DNA of 64,000 nt from Streptomyces sp. NBC_01571 (GCF_026339875.1 NZ_JAPEPZ010000001.1:7068001-7132000), one strand, 5' to 3'. Positions 46,081 to 55,876 are shown, counted from the first letter of the stretch. The notes: generated from the letters alone by a model not told the origin. A program made the numbers and translations.

Positions 46081-47838
46081 GTGCCGCAGGTGCCGCAGAC
46101 ATTGGATGCTCTCGCGGTGCGCACCTGGTGCGGCCTCGCGCTGGAGGCGCTGGGCCGGGCCCGCGAGGAGATCGACGCCATCAATGTCTATCCGGTGGCC
46201 GACGGGGACACCGGGACGAACCTCTATCTGACCGTGGAGTCGGCGACGGCGGCGGTGGAGGCGGTCTTCGCGGGCCACGAGACGGTGGCCGCCGCGGGCG
46301 ACGGCCGCGCGAGCGCGGGGGACGGGCGGCCCACTCTCGCCGACGCCGTGCGGGCGATGGCGCACGGGGCGCTGATCGGGGCCCGCGGCAACTCCGGGAC
46401 GATCCTCGCGCAGCTGCTGCGCGGTATGGCGCTGGTGCTGGCCGCCGACGGCGAGAGCGGTCGCACCGGTGCCGAGGGACTCCGTCTCGCCCTGCGGCAG
46501 GCCGCCGACTCCGCGCGCGACGCCGTAGCGCACCCGGTCGAGGGCACGGTCCTCACGGTCGCCGCGGCCGCCGCCGAAGCGGCCGGCGGCGCCGAGGGGG
46601 ACTGCGGCACCGTCGCGCGCGCGGCCTACGAGGGAGCACGGGCGGCCCTCGTGGCGACCCCCCGGCAGCTCGCCGTCCTGGCCCGTGCCGGTGTGGTGGA
46701 CGCCGGCGGGCGGGGGCTGGTGGCGGTGCTGGCGGCGCTGGTGGAGACGTTCACAGGGGAGTCCCCGCGCGCCGGGTGGGCGCTGGGGGAGGTGCACACG
46801 CGTGTGGCCGTGGCGGCCGGGCCCGTGACCGCCGCCGGTCACACCGAACCGGGTCCCGTCGAGCCCGGTCACGCCGAGCCCGGATGCGTGGACGACCGGC
46901 CGGACGACGGAGGGCCGGCCTTCGAGGTCATCTACCTCTTGGAGGCGCAGGACGCGGCCGTGACGCGGTTGCGCGACCGGCTCGACCGCCTCGGGGACTC
47001 GCTCGTGGTCGTCGGCGGCGACGGACTGTGGAACGTCCACGTCCATGTGGACGACGCGGGTGCCGCGGTGGAGGCGGGCGTCGAGGCCGGGCGGCCGCAC
47101 CGCATCAGGATCACGCACTTCGGGCTCGGTGACGCGCACACCGCGGGCGCGGCGGGGCTGCCGCCCCGGGAACGGGCGCAGCGGGCCGTCGTGGCGGTGG
47201 TGCCCGGCGAGGGACTGGCCGGGCTGTACGCCGAGGCCGGGGCGACCACCGTGCTCGCGCGCCCCGGCGAGCCGCCCGCCAGCGGGGAGCTCGTGGACGC
47301 CGTACGAAGGGCCCACGCGCGCGAGGTGGTGCTGCTGCCCAACGACGCCGACCTGCGGCACACCGCGGCGGCCGCGGCCGAACAGGCCCGTACGGAGGGG
47401 GTGCGGGTCGCGCTGATCCCGACCCGTTCCGCGGTCCAGGGCATCGCCGCGCTGGCCGTGCACGAGCCCGGGCGGCGCTTCGACGAGGACGTCGTCGCCA
47501 TGACCTCGGCGGCGGGTGCCACCCGGTATGCCGAGGTCGCCGTCGCCGAGCGGCAGTCCTGGACCATGGCGGGCATCTGTCAGGCCGGGGACGTCCTCGG
47601 TCTCATCGAGGGGGATGTCGCGGTGATCGGTGCGGACATCGCGGCCACGGCCGAGGCCGTCATCGACCGTATGCTCGCCGCCGGTGGTGAGATGGTGACC
47701 CTGGTCGTCGGTGACGAGGCGCCCGGCGCCATCGCCGCGCGTCTCGAATCCCGGGTCAGGGAGGGCTACTTGGCGGTCGACACGGTGGTGTATCGAGGGG
47801 GGCGGCAGGGCGCGTTGCTGCTGATCGGCGTGGAGTAG
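46081..47838 (+). CDS. DAK2-domain protein, FakA-like
   Basis: 585 residues from the GTG at 46081 (AAGGAGG five bases upstream; GTG 46090 is possible). The N-terminal DhaL/DAK2 kinase domain has the nucleotide and Mg site INVYPVADGDTGTNLYLTVESA and GALIGARGNSGTILAQLLRGMA. After a low-complexity linker (HTEPGPVEPGHAEPGC) the second half, from about 280, matches the FakA C-terminal part (FEVIYLLEAQDAAVTRLRDRLDRLGDSLVVVGGDGLWNVHVHVDDAGAAVEAG, GEMVTLVVGDEAP). Homologues phosphorylate fatty acids bound to FakB in Gram-positives. No DegV/FakB gene is adjacent. It precedes recG in many actinobacteria; here the Hsp90/TPR operon lies between. Confidence 0.9.
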   Translation: MPQVPQTLDALAVRTWCGLALEALGRAREEIDAINVYPVADGDTGTNLYLTVESATAAVEAVFAGHETVAAAGDGRASAGDGRPTLADAVRAMAHGALIGARGNSGTILAQLLRGMALVLAADGESGRTGAEGLRLALRQAADSARDAVAHPVEGTVLTVAAAAAEAAGGAEGDCGTVARAAYEGARAALVATPRQLAVLARAGVVDAGGRGLVAVLAALVETFTGESPRAGWALGEVHTRVAVAAGPVTAAGHTEPGPVEPGHAEPGCVDDRPDDGGPAFEVIYLLEAQDAAVTRLRDRLDRLGDSLVVVGGDGLWNVHVHVDDAGAAVEAGVEAGRPHRIRITHFGLGDAHTAGAAGLPPRERAQRAVVAVVPGEGLAGLYAEAGATTVLARPGEPPASGELVDAVRRAHAREVVLLPNDADLRHTAAAAAEQARTEGVRVALIPTRSAVQGIAALAVHEPGRRFDEDVVAMTSAAGATRYAEVAVAERQSWTMAGICQAGDVLGLIEGDVAVIGADIAATAEAVIDRMLAAGGEMVTLVVGDEAPGAIAARLESRVREGYLAVDTVVYRGGRQGALLLIGVE

Positions 47839-47935
47839 CGCCGGCCGCTTGCCACAACCCCGGGTTCTCTCGCCCCCGCCGCCCCTACCCTCCCCCAACC
47901 TCTCGACTTGGCTCGAGCAGGGGGGACCCCATCGG

Positions 47936-48237
47936 TCCCCGGGGCTCCGCCCCGGACCCCGCCAGGGGCGCTGCGCCCGCTGGACCCCCGCCGTCGCCCG
48001 AAGGGCTCGTCCTCAAGCGCCGGACGGGCTGAAAGACATGACCCCGGACGCCAGCCTTCGAGGGCGACCCAGCAGCGCGGGCCCGCACCTCCAGCCCGTC
48101 CGGAAACATCCAGCTCACGTCGAAATCTCCAGCGCACGCCGAAGTCCCCGGCGCGGGCTCGCACCATCAGCCCGTCCGGCGCTTGAGGACGAGGCCGTTC
48201 AGGCCGAACGGGGGTCTGGGGGCGGAGCCCCCAGGGG
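47936..48237. repeat. Composite inverted-repeat element, ~300 bp, non-coding
   Basis: An inner pair of perfect 27-bp inverted repeats lies at 48006-48032 and 48167-48193 (core GTCCTCAAGCGCCGGACGGG). An outer imperfect inverted pair lies at about 47936-47960 and 48211-48237 (GGGGCTCCGCCCC type and its counterpart). The interior carries further short copies of CCAGCCCGTCCGG. It fills the 470-bp gap between two converging genes. No transposase is present; it resembles the mobile, MITE-like or RNA-structural repeats common between Streptomyces genes. Confidence 0.8.
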
Positions 48238-48311
48238 CGGCGGGGGCGAGGGCAAGGCGGGGGACCGGCAGGCGGGCGTGGAGCTTGCGCACCGGTCACC
48301 CCTGCTCCTCG

Positions 48312-51300
48312 CTACCCCTCACCCCGCTCCTCCATCAGCCTCAGCATGTTCTCGGCCTCGGCGCGGCGCGCCCCCGCCGGCCCGTCCCCCTCCGACGCCC
48401 CCGCGTAGGCGGACAGAACTCCGCGCGCCCGCGCCGCCGCGGCGGCGGGACGGAGCAGGTCCGCCTCCAGCCACCCCGCGGCAAGCTCCGCACCGGTCCG
48501 CGCGTCGAGCGCCTCGTCCCCGAGGGACGCGAACACCGACACGGCCCGCGTGACATGACCCAACGCCTCCTCGAAGAGTCCCCGGGCGACGCCCTCCTCC
48601 ACGTCGTCGGTGACGGACCGGGCGACGAGGTCGCCGAACTGCCGGTGGGTGTGGCCGAGTTCCGCGACGAGGCGGAGAGGGACCTGCGGATCCTGCTCGC
48701 CCACCGCCCCGGAAAGCCGCACCCCCTCCTCGCAGTCCCGCACCGCCTCCGCCATCAGCTCCCGTGACCGGTCCAGCCCCGCCCCCGTACGCAGGGAGGC
48801 CCAGGCCCGGGCCCGCAGCGACCGGACCAGTGCGTGCACGTTGCCGAGCTCCCGCCACAGGTCGCCGGCCCGGGCGTACGCCCGCTCCGCCTCGGCGGGC
48901 AGCCCGGCGTGCCCGAGCGCTTCGGCGGCGAGATGGGCGAGCGTCGCGTGGTCGCGCTGCTCGGGCCAGTGCCGGGCGATGTCCGCGGCCCGCAGCCAGT
49001 TCTCGGCCGCGTCCCGGTGCTCGCCGAGCTCGGTGAGACAGTCACCGAGCCACCACCGTGTCTGCACGATCGCACCGTCGCCGTGCATGTCGCCGGTCAG
49101 ATCGGGCAGCGCCGACTCCAGGATCTCCGCGGCCTCGGCCCAACGCCCCTGCCGGAGCAGGAAACCGCCCAGCTGGTGGCGCGCCCAGGCCCCGAGCGTG
49201 GGACCCTGCCCGGCCTCGTCGGCCCAGTGCGCGGCCTCCAGCGCGTGTTCCGCGGCGTCCGCGACCTGCTCGGTCTCGCCGAGGATCTCGGCGAGCTGGA
49301 GGTGCAGCTGCGCCTGTCCCATCGGCTCCAGGCGGGGCCCGCCGTGCTCCAGCGCGGCCCGTGCGGCCCGCTCGGCGCCCTCCGCGTCGCCCAGGTGCCG
49401 GGCGATTCCGGCGAGCCGGGACTCGTACTCCACGGCGAACGACGGCAGCCCGGCCGCCACGAACGCCTCCGCCGCCCGTCCGAGCAGTTCCGCGGCGGCC
49501 TCGGCGTCCCCGGAGTGAGCGGCGAGCTCGCCGAGCATGGCCTGCGCCTCCGCGGCCCGCGAGGCCATCCGTACGTCCGCGACGTGCGGCTCGGAGAGCG
49601 TCAGCAGCTCCCGCACGGCCGCCTCGGCGGCCCTGATCCCGTCGGCGCCGGCCGGATCGGGCCGGCCCGGCCCGGACCCGTCCGCGTCGCCGCTCTCCTG
49701 CACCCGGTGCACCAGGATCCGTGCCCGTCCCACCAGCACGGACGCCGTCTGCGACACCCCCGTCCCGCCGTCCGCGAAGAGAGCGAGCGCCTTCTCGTGC
49801 AACTCCGTGACGGCCGCCAGTGCCTCCTCGGACCCGCCGACGAGGGCGAGGACGTACGCGGCGCGGGCCCGGGCGGCGAGCGCCTCGCCGGGGTCGCCCG
49901 CCGCGTCGTACAGCTCCGCGGCCTCGTGGAAGAGTTCGATGCCCTCGGGCCCGCGCTCCATCGCCGCGTGGTCGGCGATCTCCGCGCGGTCGCGGGCCTC
50001 CAGCTCCCGGCCCTCGGCTGCGCGCGAGACCGCCGCCCAGGCCGCCACGGCGTCCGGGTCGCGGGACCGCGACAGCCGCCGGGCCTCGGCGAGCAGCGCG
50101 GGCAGGTCCGACCCGGTGGCCCGGTCAGGGCCGTCTTCCCCAGGCCGCGGTGCCGTGTCCGGGCCCGAGCCCGACCCGGGACGCGCATCCGTGTCCGACG
50201 CCGCGGCGGCCGCGGCCGCCGGTACGTGCCGCGCCGACCGCACGCCCAGCGGCAGCCGGTCCACCAGCGGACGCCGGTCCATCCGCGCCCGCGCCCGCCC
50301 GCTGACGTACGACGTGCCGTTGCGGGCGTCGAAGCGCGCCGCGAGGGAAAGGGCCTGCTCGCGCGCGTGGGCGGCGAGTTCGCCCGCGGTCCACGTGTGC
50401 CCGGCCGGCCCCGGCACCGTCCGTCCGCCGAGGCCGAGCCCGGTCAGGCGGTCCATCACCAGGGCGGTGACGGCCATGAAGTCGAGCTTGCTGCGCGGGT
50501 CGCCGGAGTCCGTGAAGTAGGCGGGCCGCTCGGCGAGCAGTTCCAGGGCGCGCGCCTCGTTCCCCGACAGCGCGCAGAACTCCACGTGGTCCGCGTAGGC
50601 CGCGCGCATGCTCTCCATGGGGCGCACCAGACGCAGGCCCCGGAGGTGATGGGCGCGGGCCTCCTCCAGACGGCCCAGGCGCAGCAGCGGGACGAGGGAG
50701 GACGCCAGCACGGTGTGCGGCTCGTGGGCGCAGCTGTGCTCGCCCTCCAGGACCGGGCGCCACAGCTCCAGCGCCTGCGCGTCGGCGTCGCGTTCGGCCT
50801 GCCACCAGCCCTGGCTGTGCAGCTCGCACGCGTGGCAGTCCGCCATGCTGTCGCGGTCGGCGGCCAGCCAGGCGGCATAGGCGCGTTCCGCGCGCTCCAT
50901 GTCCCCCAGGTGCGCGGCCACGCTGAACTCGGCACCGCGCACGGCCCGTTCGGAGTGCCCGGCGAGCCGGTAGCGGTACTCCATCTCGCCGAGCCACTTC
51001 TCGATGGAGGCGAGCGGGATGTGCGGCTGGTCGAGCATGCCGGCCGACATCCACTTGAAGACCCAGTGCAGCGAGTGGATCTCGTACTCGTCGAAGTCCT
51101 CGGGGTGTTCGTCCCACAGGCGCAGCAGGCGCGCGAAGGGGACGAACATCTTGTCCTTCTCGGAGCTGTAGTTGTAGACCTTCAGCTGGTGTCCGAGCGC
51201 CTCGATCACGGCGAGCGGGATGTCCAGCTTCTCCGCCTCGGCGAGCAGCTGTTCCGCGCGCGCGTTGCGGGCGGGCCCCTCCGGCTGCTCGTAGTTGTCC

Positions 51301-51347
51301 CCCATCGCCTGGCGCAGGGTGTCGAAGTCCATGGCCGGGCCGTTCAT
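48312..51347 (-). CDS. Large TPR-repeat protein, partner of Hsp90-like protein
   Basis: 1011 residues. The ATG at 51347 overlaps the upstream Hsp90 stop as ATGA. An N-terminal ~400-residue helical-repeat region (DFDTLRQAMGDNYEQPEGPARNARAEQLLAEAEKLDIPLAVIEALGHQLKVYNYSSEKDKMFVPFARLLRLWDEHP given here as a described span) is followed by an Ala/Asp/Gly linker near 415-450 and then at least eight TPR-like helix pairs (EAAELYDAAGDPGEALAAR, LGEHRDAAENWLRAADIA, AERAYARAGDLWRELGNVHAL). No enzyme motif is seen. TPR proteins are the standard co-chaperones of Hsp90, so a dedicated partner is the natural reading. Confidence 0.85.
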   Translation of the reverse strand: MNGPAMDFDTLRQAMGDNYEQPEGPARNARAEQLLAEAEKLDIPLAVIEALGHQLKVYNYSSEKDKMFVPFARLLRLWDEHPEDFDEYEIHSLHWVFKWMSAGMLDQPHIPLASIEKWLGEMEYRYRLAGHSERAVRGAEFSVAAHLGDMERAERAYAAWLAADRDSMADCHACELHSQGWWQAERDADAQALELWRPVLEGEHSCAHEPHTVLASSLVPLLRLGRLEEARAHHLRGLRLVRPMESMRAAYADHVEFCALSGNEARALELLAERPAYFTDSGDPRSKLDFMAVTALVMDRLTGLGLGGRTVPGPAGHTWTAGELAAHAREQALSLAARFDARNGTSYVSGRARARMDRRPLVDRLPLGVRSARHVPAAAAAAASDTDARPGSGSGPDTAPRPGEDGPDRATGSDLPALLAEARRLSRSRDPDAVAAWAAVSRAAEGRELEARDRAEIADHAAMERGPEGIELFHEAAELYDAAGDPGEALAARARAAYVLALVGGSEEALAAVTELHEKALALFADGGTGVSQTASVLVGRARILVHRVQESGDADGSGPGRPDPAGADGIRAAEAAVRELLTLSEPHVADVRMASRAAEAQAMLGELAAHSGDAEAAAELLGRAAEAFVAAGLPSFAVEYESRLAGIARHLGDAEGAERAARAALEHGGPRLEPMGQAQLHLQLAEILGETEQVADAAEHALEAAHWADEAGQGPTLGAWARHQLGGFLLRQGRWAEAAEILESALPDLTGDMHGDGAIVQTRWWLGDCLTELGEHRDAAENWLRAADIARHWPEQRDHATLAHLAAEALGHAGLPAEAERAYARAGDLWRELGNVHALVRSLRARAWASLRTGAGLDRSRELMAEAVRDCEEGVRLSGAVGEQDPQVPLRLVAELGHTHRQFGDLVARSVTDDVEEGVARGLFEEALGHVTRAVSVFASLGDEALDARTGAELAAGWLEADLLRPAAAAARARGVLSAYAGASEGDGPAGARRAEAENMLRLMEERGEG

Positions 51348-53182
51348 CGGCGGTCGTCCTCTCCGGTGTCGGGGTGGGTGGCCCATTCCAGGAGGCCGAT
51401 GAACGCGCGGTTCAGGAGCGCCGAGTCGGCGGGCCGCAGCGGGCGCTGCGCCATCAGGAGGGCCTGGCCGTAGAGGGACTCGGTGGCGGTGCCGATCAGC
51501 TCCGGGTCGCGAAGCGAGCTGATCCGCCGGATCAGCGGGTTGAGATGGTTGAGCACCAGACGCGCGCGCGGAGCGCTGCCGCGCAGCGAGCCGAGAATGC
51601 CCGCCCACAGGTCGTCCGCCTGCTCCTCCGCCTCCGCGCGGGCCTGCTCATGGCGGGCCGCCCGGTCGTCCAGGTGCAGGGCCGGGACCGAGAGCGGGTG
51701 GAAGGCGCGCAGCGACACGTCGCAGCCCAGCGGGTCGAGCCTGGCCCGCGCGGCCGCCAGGAAGCCCGACAGGGCCAGCTCCTCGGCGGGATCGATCGCG
51801 TCCAGGTGCGCCGTGACGGTGTCGGCGTCCAGCTCCGCGACCACCGAGCCCGGACGCACCGACGGCAGCGCCTCCACCAGCTCGCTGTCGTAGGTGTAGC
51901 CACCGTTGACGACGCCGATGCCCTGTGCGGAGGCGATGGGCGCGACCTGGCGGTACTCCTCGACCGTGCGCGTGAAGTGCACCACCGGGTGGCGCAGCGC
52001 GAACTCCTCCAGGGAGAGCCGTCCGTCGGTCGTCTCGAAGGGCAGCCACGGCAGCATCGTGCGCAGCATCTCCTTGTCGTGCCGCGCCAGTGACTTCACG
52101 CCCAGGTGATGGACGGACAGGAAGGCCGCCAGCCGCTCCGGGTCACCCGCCGCGAGTCCCGTCAGCCACGACCGGATGCGCTCGCCGAGGGCCTCGCGCA
52201 CGGCCGCCAGGGTCTCGTCCTCGTAGAGCGACTCGCGCGACGCTGTGGGCCGCAGGCTGTCGGTGTCCAGGACACAGCGCACGAAGAACGCCCAGTCGGG
52301 CAGCAGCTGTTCGGCCCGCTCGGTCAGCAGCATGCCCTTCAGGTGCACCCGGTGGCTCGCGCGCTGCGCCGGGCTGACCGCGGACGGCAGGACGTACGCG
52401 ACGCCCCGCACCCCCGCGAGCGGCACGTTCAGTTCGATCGAGTCCAGCGGAGTGAAGCCGAACAGCTCGTGGCAGTGCCGGGCCAGGGCCACCCTGCGGG
52501 TGGTGGGGCTCGGGTGGGCGCGGTCCCAGGGCGCGGGAAGGTCCGCGATCGGCTCGTCGCCGACACGTACGTCGTACGGCAGCAGGGAGCCGAAGTCGCG
52601 GGCCAGTGACCGCACCCGCTCCTCGGTGAGCCATTCGCCGGCTCCGGCGCGCGCCACCAGGTGCACGGTGGTGCCCGGGTCGGTGCGGGCCTCGTGCGGC
52701 AGCGTGCGCACGGTGTACGAGCCGTCGTCGGTCGCCGTCCACTCGACGGGCGCCGCGTCGGGCGTCCGGGCGCTGCGGCTGACGACCCGGATGCGCTCGG
52801 CGACCACGAAGCACGCCAGCAGTCCGATGCCGAACTGCCCGAGGAAGTCGGAGCGGGCCGCCTGGATGCCGTCGTCCCGCTTGGAGCTGCGGCCGATCGT
52901 CGCGAGGAGGCTGTGCACGTCGGACTCGGTGAGCCCGATGCCGGAGTCCTCCACGCGCAGGGTGCCGTCCACCGCGTGCAGCCGCACGGTGGCGGGCGCG
53001 TCCGGCTGCTCGGCACGCCGGGCGGTGATCGCGTCCACGGCGTTCTGCAGCAGTTCGCGCAGATAGACCTTGGGGCTCGAGTACAGGTGATGGGAGAGCA
53101 GGTCCACCAGACCACGCAGGTCGACCTGGAACGAATGGGGTGACGGGGATGCCTGTGATGGCTGTGAGGTCTGGGAGTCCAT
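51344..53182 (-). CDS. Hsp90-family (HtpG-like) chaperone
   Basis: 612 residues. GHKL ATPase domain: VDLLSHHLYSSPKVYLRELLQNAVDAI (Glu and Asn for ATP), VEDSGIGLTESDV, SDFLGQFGIGLLACFVVAERI. Middle domain: YVLPSAVSPAQRASHRVHLKGMLL, WAFFVRCVLDTDSLRPTASRESLYEDE (the RES segment contacts ATP gamma-phosphate in HtpG). The C-terminal third diverges from HtpG and lacks an MEEVD tail, so any TPR contact is of a different kind. First gene of a two-gene operon with the TPR protein (4-base overlap). It diverges from recG, 166 bases between. Confidence 0.92.
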   Translation of the reverse strand: MDSQTSQPSQASPSPHSFQVDLRGLVDLLSHHLYSSPKVYLRELLQNAVDAITARRAEQPDAPATVRLHAVDGTLRVEDSGIGLTESDVHSLLATIGRSSKRDDGIQAARSDFLGQFGIGLLACFVVAERIRVVSRSARTPDAAPVEWTATDDGSYTVRTLPHEARTDPGTTVHLVARAGAGEWLTEERVRSLARDFGSLLPYDVRVGDEPIADLPAPWDRAHPSPTTRRVALARHCHELFGFTPLDSIELNVPLAGVRGVAYVLPSAVSPAQRASHRVHLKGMLLTERAEQLLPDWAFFVRCVLDTDSLRPTASRESLYEDETLAAVREALGERIRSWLTGLAAGDPERLAAFLSVHHLGVKSLARHDKEMLRTMLPWLPFETTDGRLSLEEFALRHPVVHFTRTVEEYRQVAPIASAQGIGVVNGGYTYDSELVEALPSVRPGSVVAELDADTVTAHLDAIDPAEELALSGFLAAARARLDPLGCDVSLRAFHPLSVPALHLDDRAARHEQARAEAEEQADDLWAGILGSLRGSAPRARLVLNHLNPLIRRISSLRDPELIGTATESLYGQALLMAQRPLRPADSALLNRAFIGLLEWATHPDTGEDDRR

Positions 53183-53348
53183 CGTCGCTGCGCCGAGGGT
53201 GGGGGGACGGGCGACGGCGCGGGGTCGGGCGGTCCCGGCGGACGGTGACCGCGAAGAGGTCCGGAGCGCGCCATCCTAGGCCCGGAACGAGCCGTCTGAC
53301 CAGCGGATTTCCAGGACGTATACGGCATTGTCGGTGGTGTGGTGTGCA

Positions 53349-55574
53349 ATGGATCTCGTGCCCGCGCTCGATGAACCACTGAAGAAGGTGCTCGGTCCCC
53401 CCACCGCGAAGGTGATGGCCGAGCATCTCGGCCTGCACACCGTCGGTGATCTCCTGCACCACTATCCGCGCAGATACGAGGAGCGCGGCCAGCTCACCCA
53501 CCTCGCCGACCTGCCCATGGACGAGCACGTGACGGTGGTCGCCCAGGTCGCCGACGCGCGCCTGCTCACCTTCGCCTCCGCCAAGGCGCCCCGCGGCAAG
53601 GGCCAGCGTCTGGAGGTGACCATCACGGACGGCAGCGGCCGCCTCCAGCTGGTCTTCTTCGGCAACGGCGTGCACAAGCCCCACAAGGACCTGCTGCCCG
53701 GCACCCGCGCGATGTTCTCGGGCAAGGTCTCCGTCTTCAACCACCGCCTCCAGCTGGCCCATCCGGCGTACGAGCCGCTGCGCGGCGAGGGTGCCGACGA
53801 CACCGCCGCCGCCGAGAGCGTCGGTTCCTGGGCGGGCGCGCTCATCCCGATCTACCCGGCCACCGCCAAGCTGGAGTCCTGGAAGCTCGCCAAGGCCGTC
53901 CAGACGGTGCTGCCCAGTGCCCAGGAAGCCGTCGACCCGCTGCCGGACTCCCTGCGGGAGGGCCGTGGCCTGGTCTCCCTGCCGGAAGCCCTGCTGAAGA
54001 TCCACCGTCCGCACACCAAGGCGGACATCGGCGACGCCCGCGCCCGCCTGAAGTGGGACGAGGCCTTCGTCCTCCAGGTGGCGCTGGCCCGCCGCCGGCA
54101 CGCCGACGCCCAACTCCCCGCCGTGGCCCGCAGACCCCGCCCGGACGGCCTGCTCACCGCTTTCGACGCCAAGCTTCCCTTCACCCTCACCGAGGGCCAG
54201 CAGAAGGTCTCCAAGGAGATCTTCGACGACCTCGCCACCGAACACCCGATGCACCGGCTGCTCCAGGGAGAGGTGGGCAGCGGCAAGACGATGGTCGCCC
54301 TGCGCGCCATGCTCGCCGTCGTCGACGCGGGCGGGCAGGCCGTGATGCTCGCGCCCACCGAAGTGCTCGCGCAGCAGCACCACCGGTCGGTCACCGAGAT
54401 GATGGGGGAGCTGGCCGAGGGCGGGATGCTGGGCGGCGCCGAGCACTCCACCAAGGTCGTGCTGCTCACCGGATCCATGGGGGCGGCGGGGCGCCGGCAG
54501 GCGCTGCTCGACCTGGTCACCGGCGAGGCCGGCATCGTCATCGGCACGCACGCGCTGATCGAGGACAAGGTGCAATTCCACGACCTGGGCCTGGTCGTCG
54601 TCGACGAGCAGCACCGCTTCGGGGTCGAGCAGCGCGACGCCCTGCGCGGCAAGGGCAAGCAGCCCCCGCACCTCCTGGTGATGACCGCCACGCCCATTCC
54701 CCGCACGGTCGCGATGACCGTCTTCGGCGACCTGGAGACCTCCGTCCTCGACCAGCTCCCCGCGGGGCGCTCACCGATCGCCAGTCATGTCGTCCCCGCC
54801 GCGGACAAGCCGCACTTCCTCGCCCGCGCCTGGGAGCGCGTGCGCGAGGAAGTGGACAACGGCCACCAGGCGTACGTGGTCTGCCCCCGCATCGGGGACG
54901 AGGAGGACGATCCGAAGAAGAGCGGCAAGAAGAAGTCGCCCGAGGACGAGGCCGAGAAGCGCCCGCCCCTCGCCGTCCTCGACATCGCCCAGCAGCTGGC
55001 CAAGGGGCCTCTCCAGGGGCTCCGGGTCGAGGTCCTGCACGGCCGCATGCCGGCCGACGACAAGGACGCCGTGATGCGCCGCTTCGCGGCCGGTGAGACC
55101 GACGTCCTGGTCGCCACGACCGTCATCGAGGTCGGCGTGAACGTGCCGAACGCCACGGCGATGGTGATCATGGACGCCGACCGGTTCGGCGTCTCCCAGC
55201 TCCACCAGTTGCGCGGCCGGGTGGGCCGGGGTTCCGCCGCCGGACTCTGCCTGCTGGTCAGTGAGATGCCGGAGGCGAGCCCGGCCCGTCAGCGGCTGAA
55301 CGCGGTGGCGTCCACGCTCGACGGTTTCGAACTCTCGCGCATCGACCTCGAACAGCGCCGTGAGGGCGACGTCCTGGGCCAGGCCCAGTCCGGCGTCCGC
55401 TCGTCGCTGCGCATGCTCACCGTCATCGAGGACGAGGAGATCATCGCCGAGGCCCGTGAGGAGGCGGCCGCGGTCGTCGCCGCCGACCCGGAGCTCACCG
55501 GCTTCCCGGGCCTGCGCACCGCCCTGGAAGCGCTCCTGGACGAGGAACGCGAGCAGTATCTCGACAAGGGCTGA
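53349..55574 (+). CDS. recG: ATP-dependent DNA helicase RecG
   Basis: 741 residues from the ATG at 53349 (GTG 53358 is possible). It regresses stalled replication forks and branch-migrates Holliday junctions. N-terminal wedge/OB domain (LLHHYPRRYEERGQLTHLADL, VVAQVADARLL), Walker A GEVGSGKTMVALRAML, DEQH box VVVDEQHRFGVEQR, helicase motifs TATPIPRTVAMTVFGDL, TTVIEVGVNVPNATAMVI and HQLRGRVGRGSAAG. A short Lys/Glu-rich insert (DPKKSGKKKSPEDEAEKR) precedes LAVLDIAQQLAKGPLQG; such inserts are common in actinobacterial RecG. It heads the recG-rsmD-coaD region. Confidence 0.96.
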   Translation: MDLVPALDEPLKKVLGPPTAKVMAEHLGLHTVGDLLHHYPRRYEERGQLTHLADLPMDEHVTVVAQVADARLLTFASAKAPRGKGQRLEVTITDGSGRLQLVFFGNGVHKPHKDLLPGTRAMFSGKVSVFNHRLQLAHPAYEPLRGEGADDTAAAESVGSWAGALIPIYPATAKLESWKLAKAVQTVLPSAQEAVDPLPDSLREGRGLVSLPEALLKIHRPHTKADIGDARARLKWDEAFVLQVALARRRHADAQLPAVARRPRPDGLLTAFDAKLPFTLTEGQQKVSKEIFDDLATEHPMHRLLQGEVGSGKTMVALRAMLAVVDAGGQAVMLAPTEVLAQQHHRSVTEMMGELAEGGMLGGAEHSTKVVLLTGSMGAAGRRQALLDLVTGEAGIVIGTHALIEDKVQFHDLGLVVVDEQHRFGVEQRDALRGKGKQPPHLLVMTATPIPRTVAMTVFGDLETSVLDQLPAGRSPIASHVVPAADKPHFLARAWERVREEVDNGHQAYVVCPRIGDEEDDPKKSGKKKSPEDEAEKRPPLAVLDIAQQLAKGPLQGLRVEVLHGRMPADDKDAVMRRFAAGETDVLVATTVIEVGVNVPNATAMVIMDADRFGVSQLHQLRGRVGRGSAAGLCLLVSEMPEASPARQRLNAVASTLDGFELSRIDLEQRREGDVLGQAQSGVRSSLRMLTVIEDEEIIAEAREEAAAVVAADPELTGFPGLRTALEALLDEEREQYLDKG

Positions 55575-55609
55575 CGGGACTTCGCGGCAAGGGCCGACCG
55601 GACCTCCCG

Positions 55610-55876
55610 GCGGGTCGACAGGAGCCGAAGGGAACTCCCGGCGGGGACAGGAGCCGAAGGGAACTCCCGGCGGGCCGACAGGAGCCGAAGGGCGCCGACC
55701 GGGCAGCCGGCGACCGACGGGAGCCCGGCCCGGACCGGGAAGCACCTCGGACGGAAGCGCTCCGGAGGGGTAAGCACCTCGGACGGGGAAGCCTTGGACG
55801 TGAAGCGCTCCGGAACGGGAAGCGCTCCGGAACGGGAAGCGCTCCGGAACGGGAAGCGCCCCGGACGGGCGAGCGC
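55610..55876. repeat. Two tandem repeat families between recG and rsmD
   Basis: Family 1 (about 55610-55691): three copies of a ~33-bp unit containing GACAGGAGCCGAAGGGAACTC. Family 2 (about 55802-55876): three to four copies of the 17-bp unit GGAAGCGCTCCGGAACG, with diverged half-units (CACCTCGGACGG) just before. The 384-bp region has no gene. Confidence 0.85.

Noticed and set aside
47766-48299. A 177-codon minus-strand frame in the repeat-filled gap
   Set aside because: It translates the inverted-repeat element (SARPALEDEPFG type peptide), a common artefact of this repeat in Streptomyces.
48834-51473. An 879-codon plus-strand frame opposite the TPR gene
   Set aside because: Shadow frame rich in Arg, Gly and Pro; the minus strand shows regular TPR helices and overlaps the Hsp90 stop by four bases.
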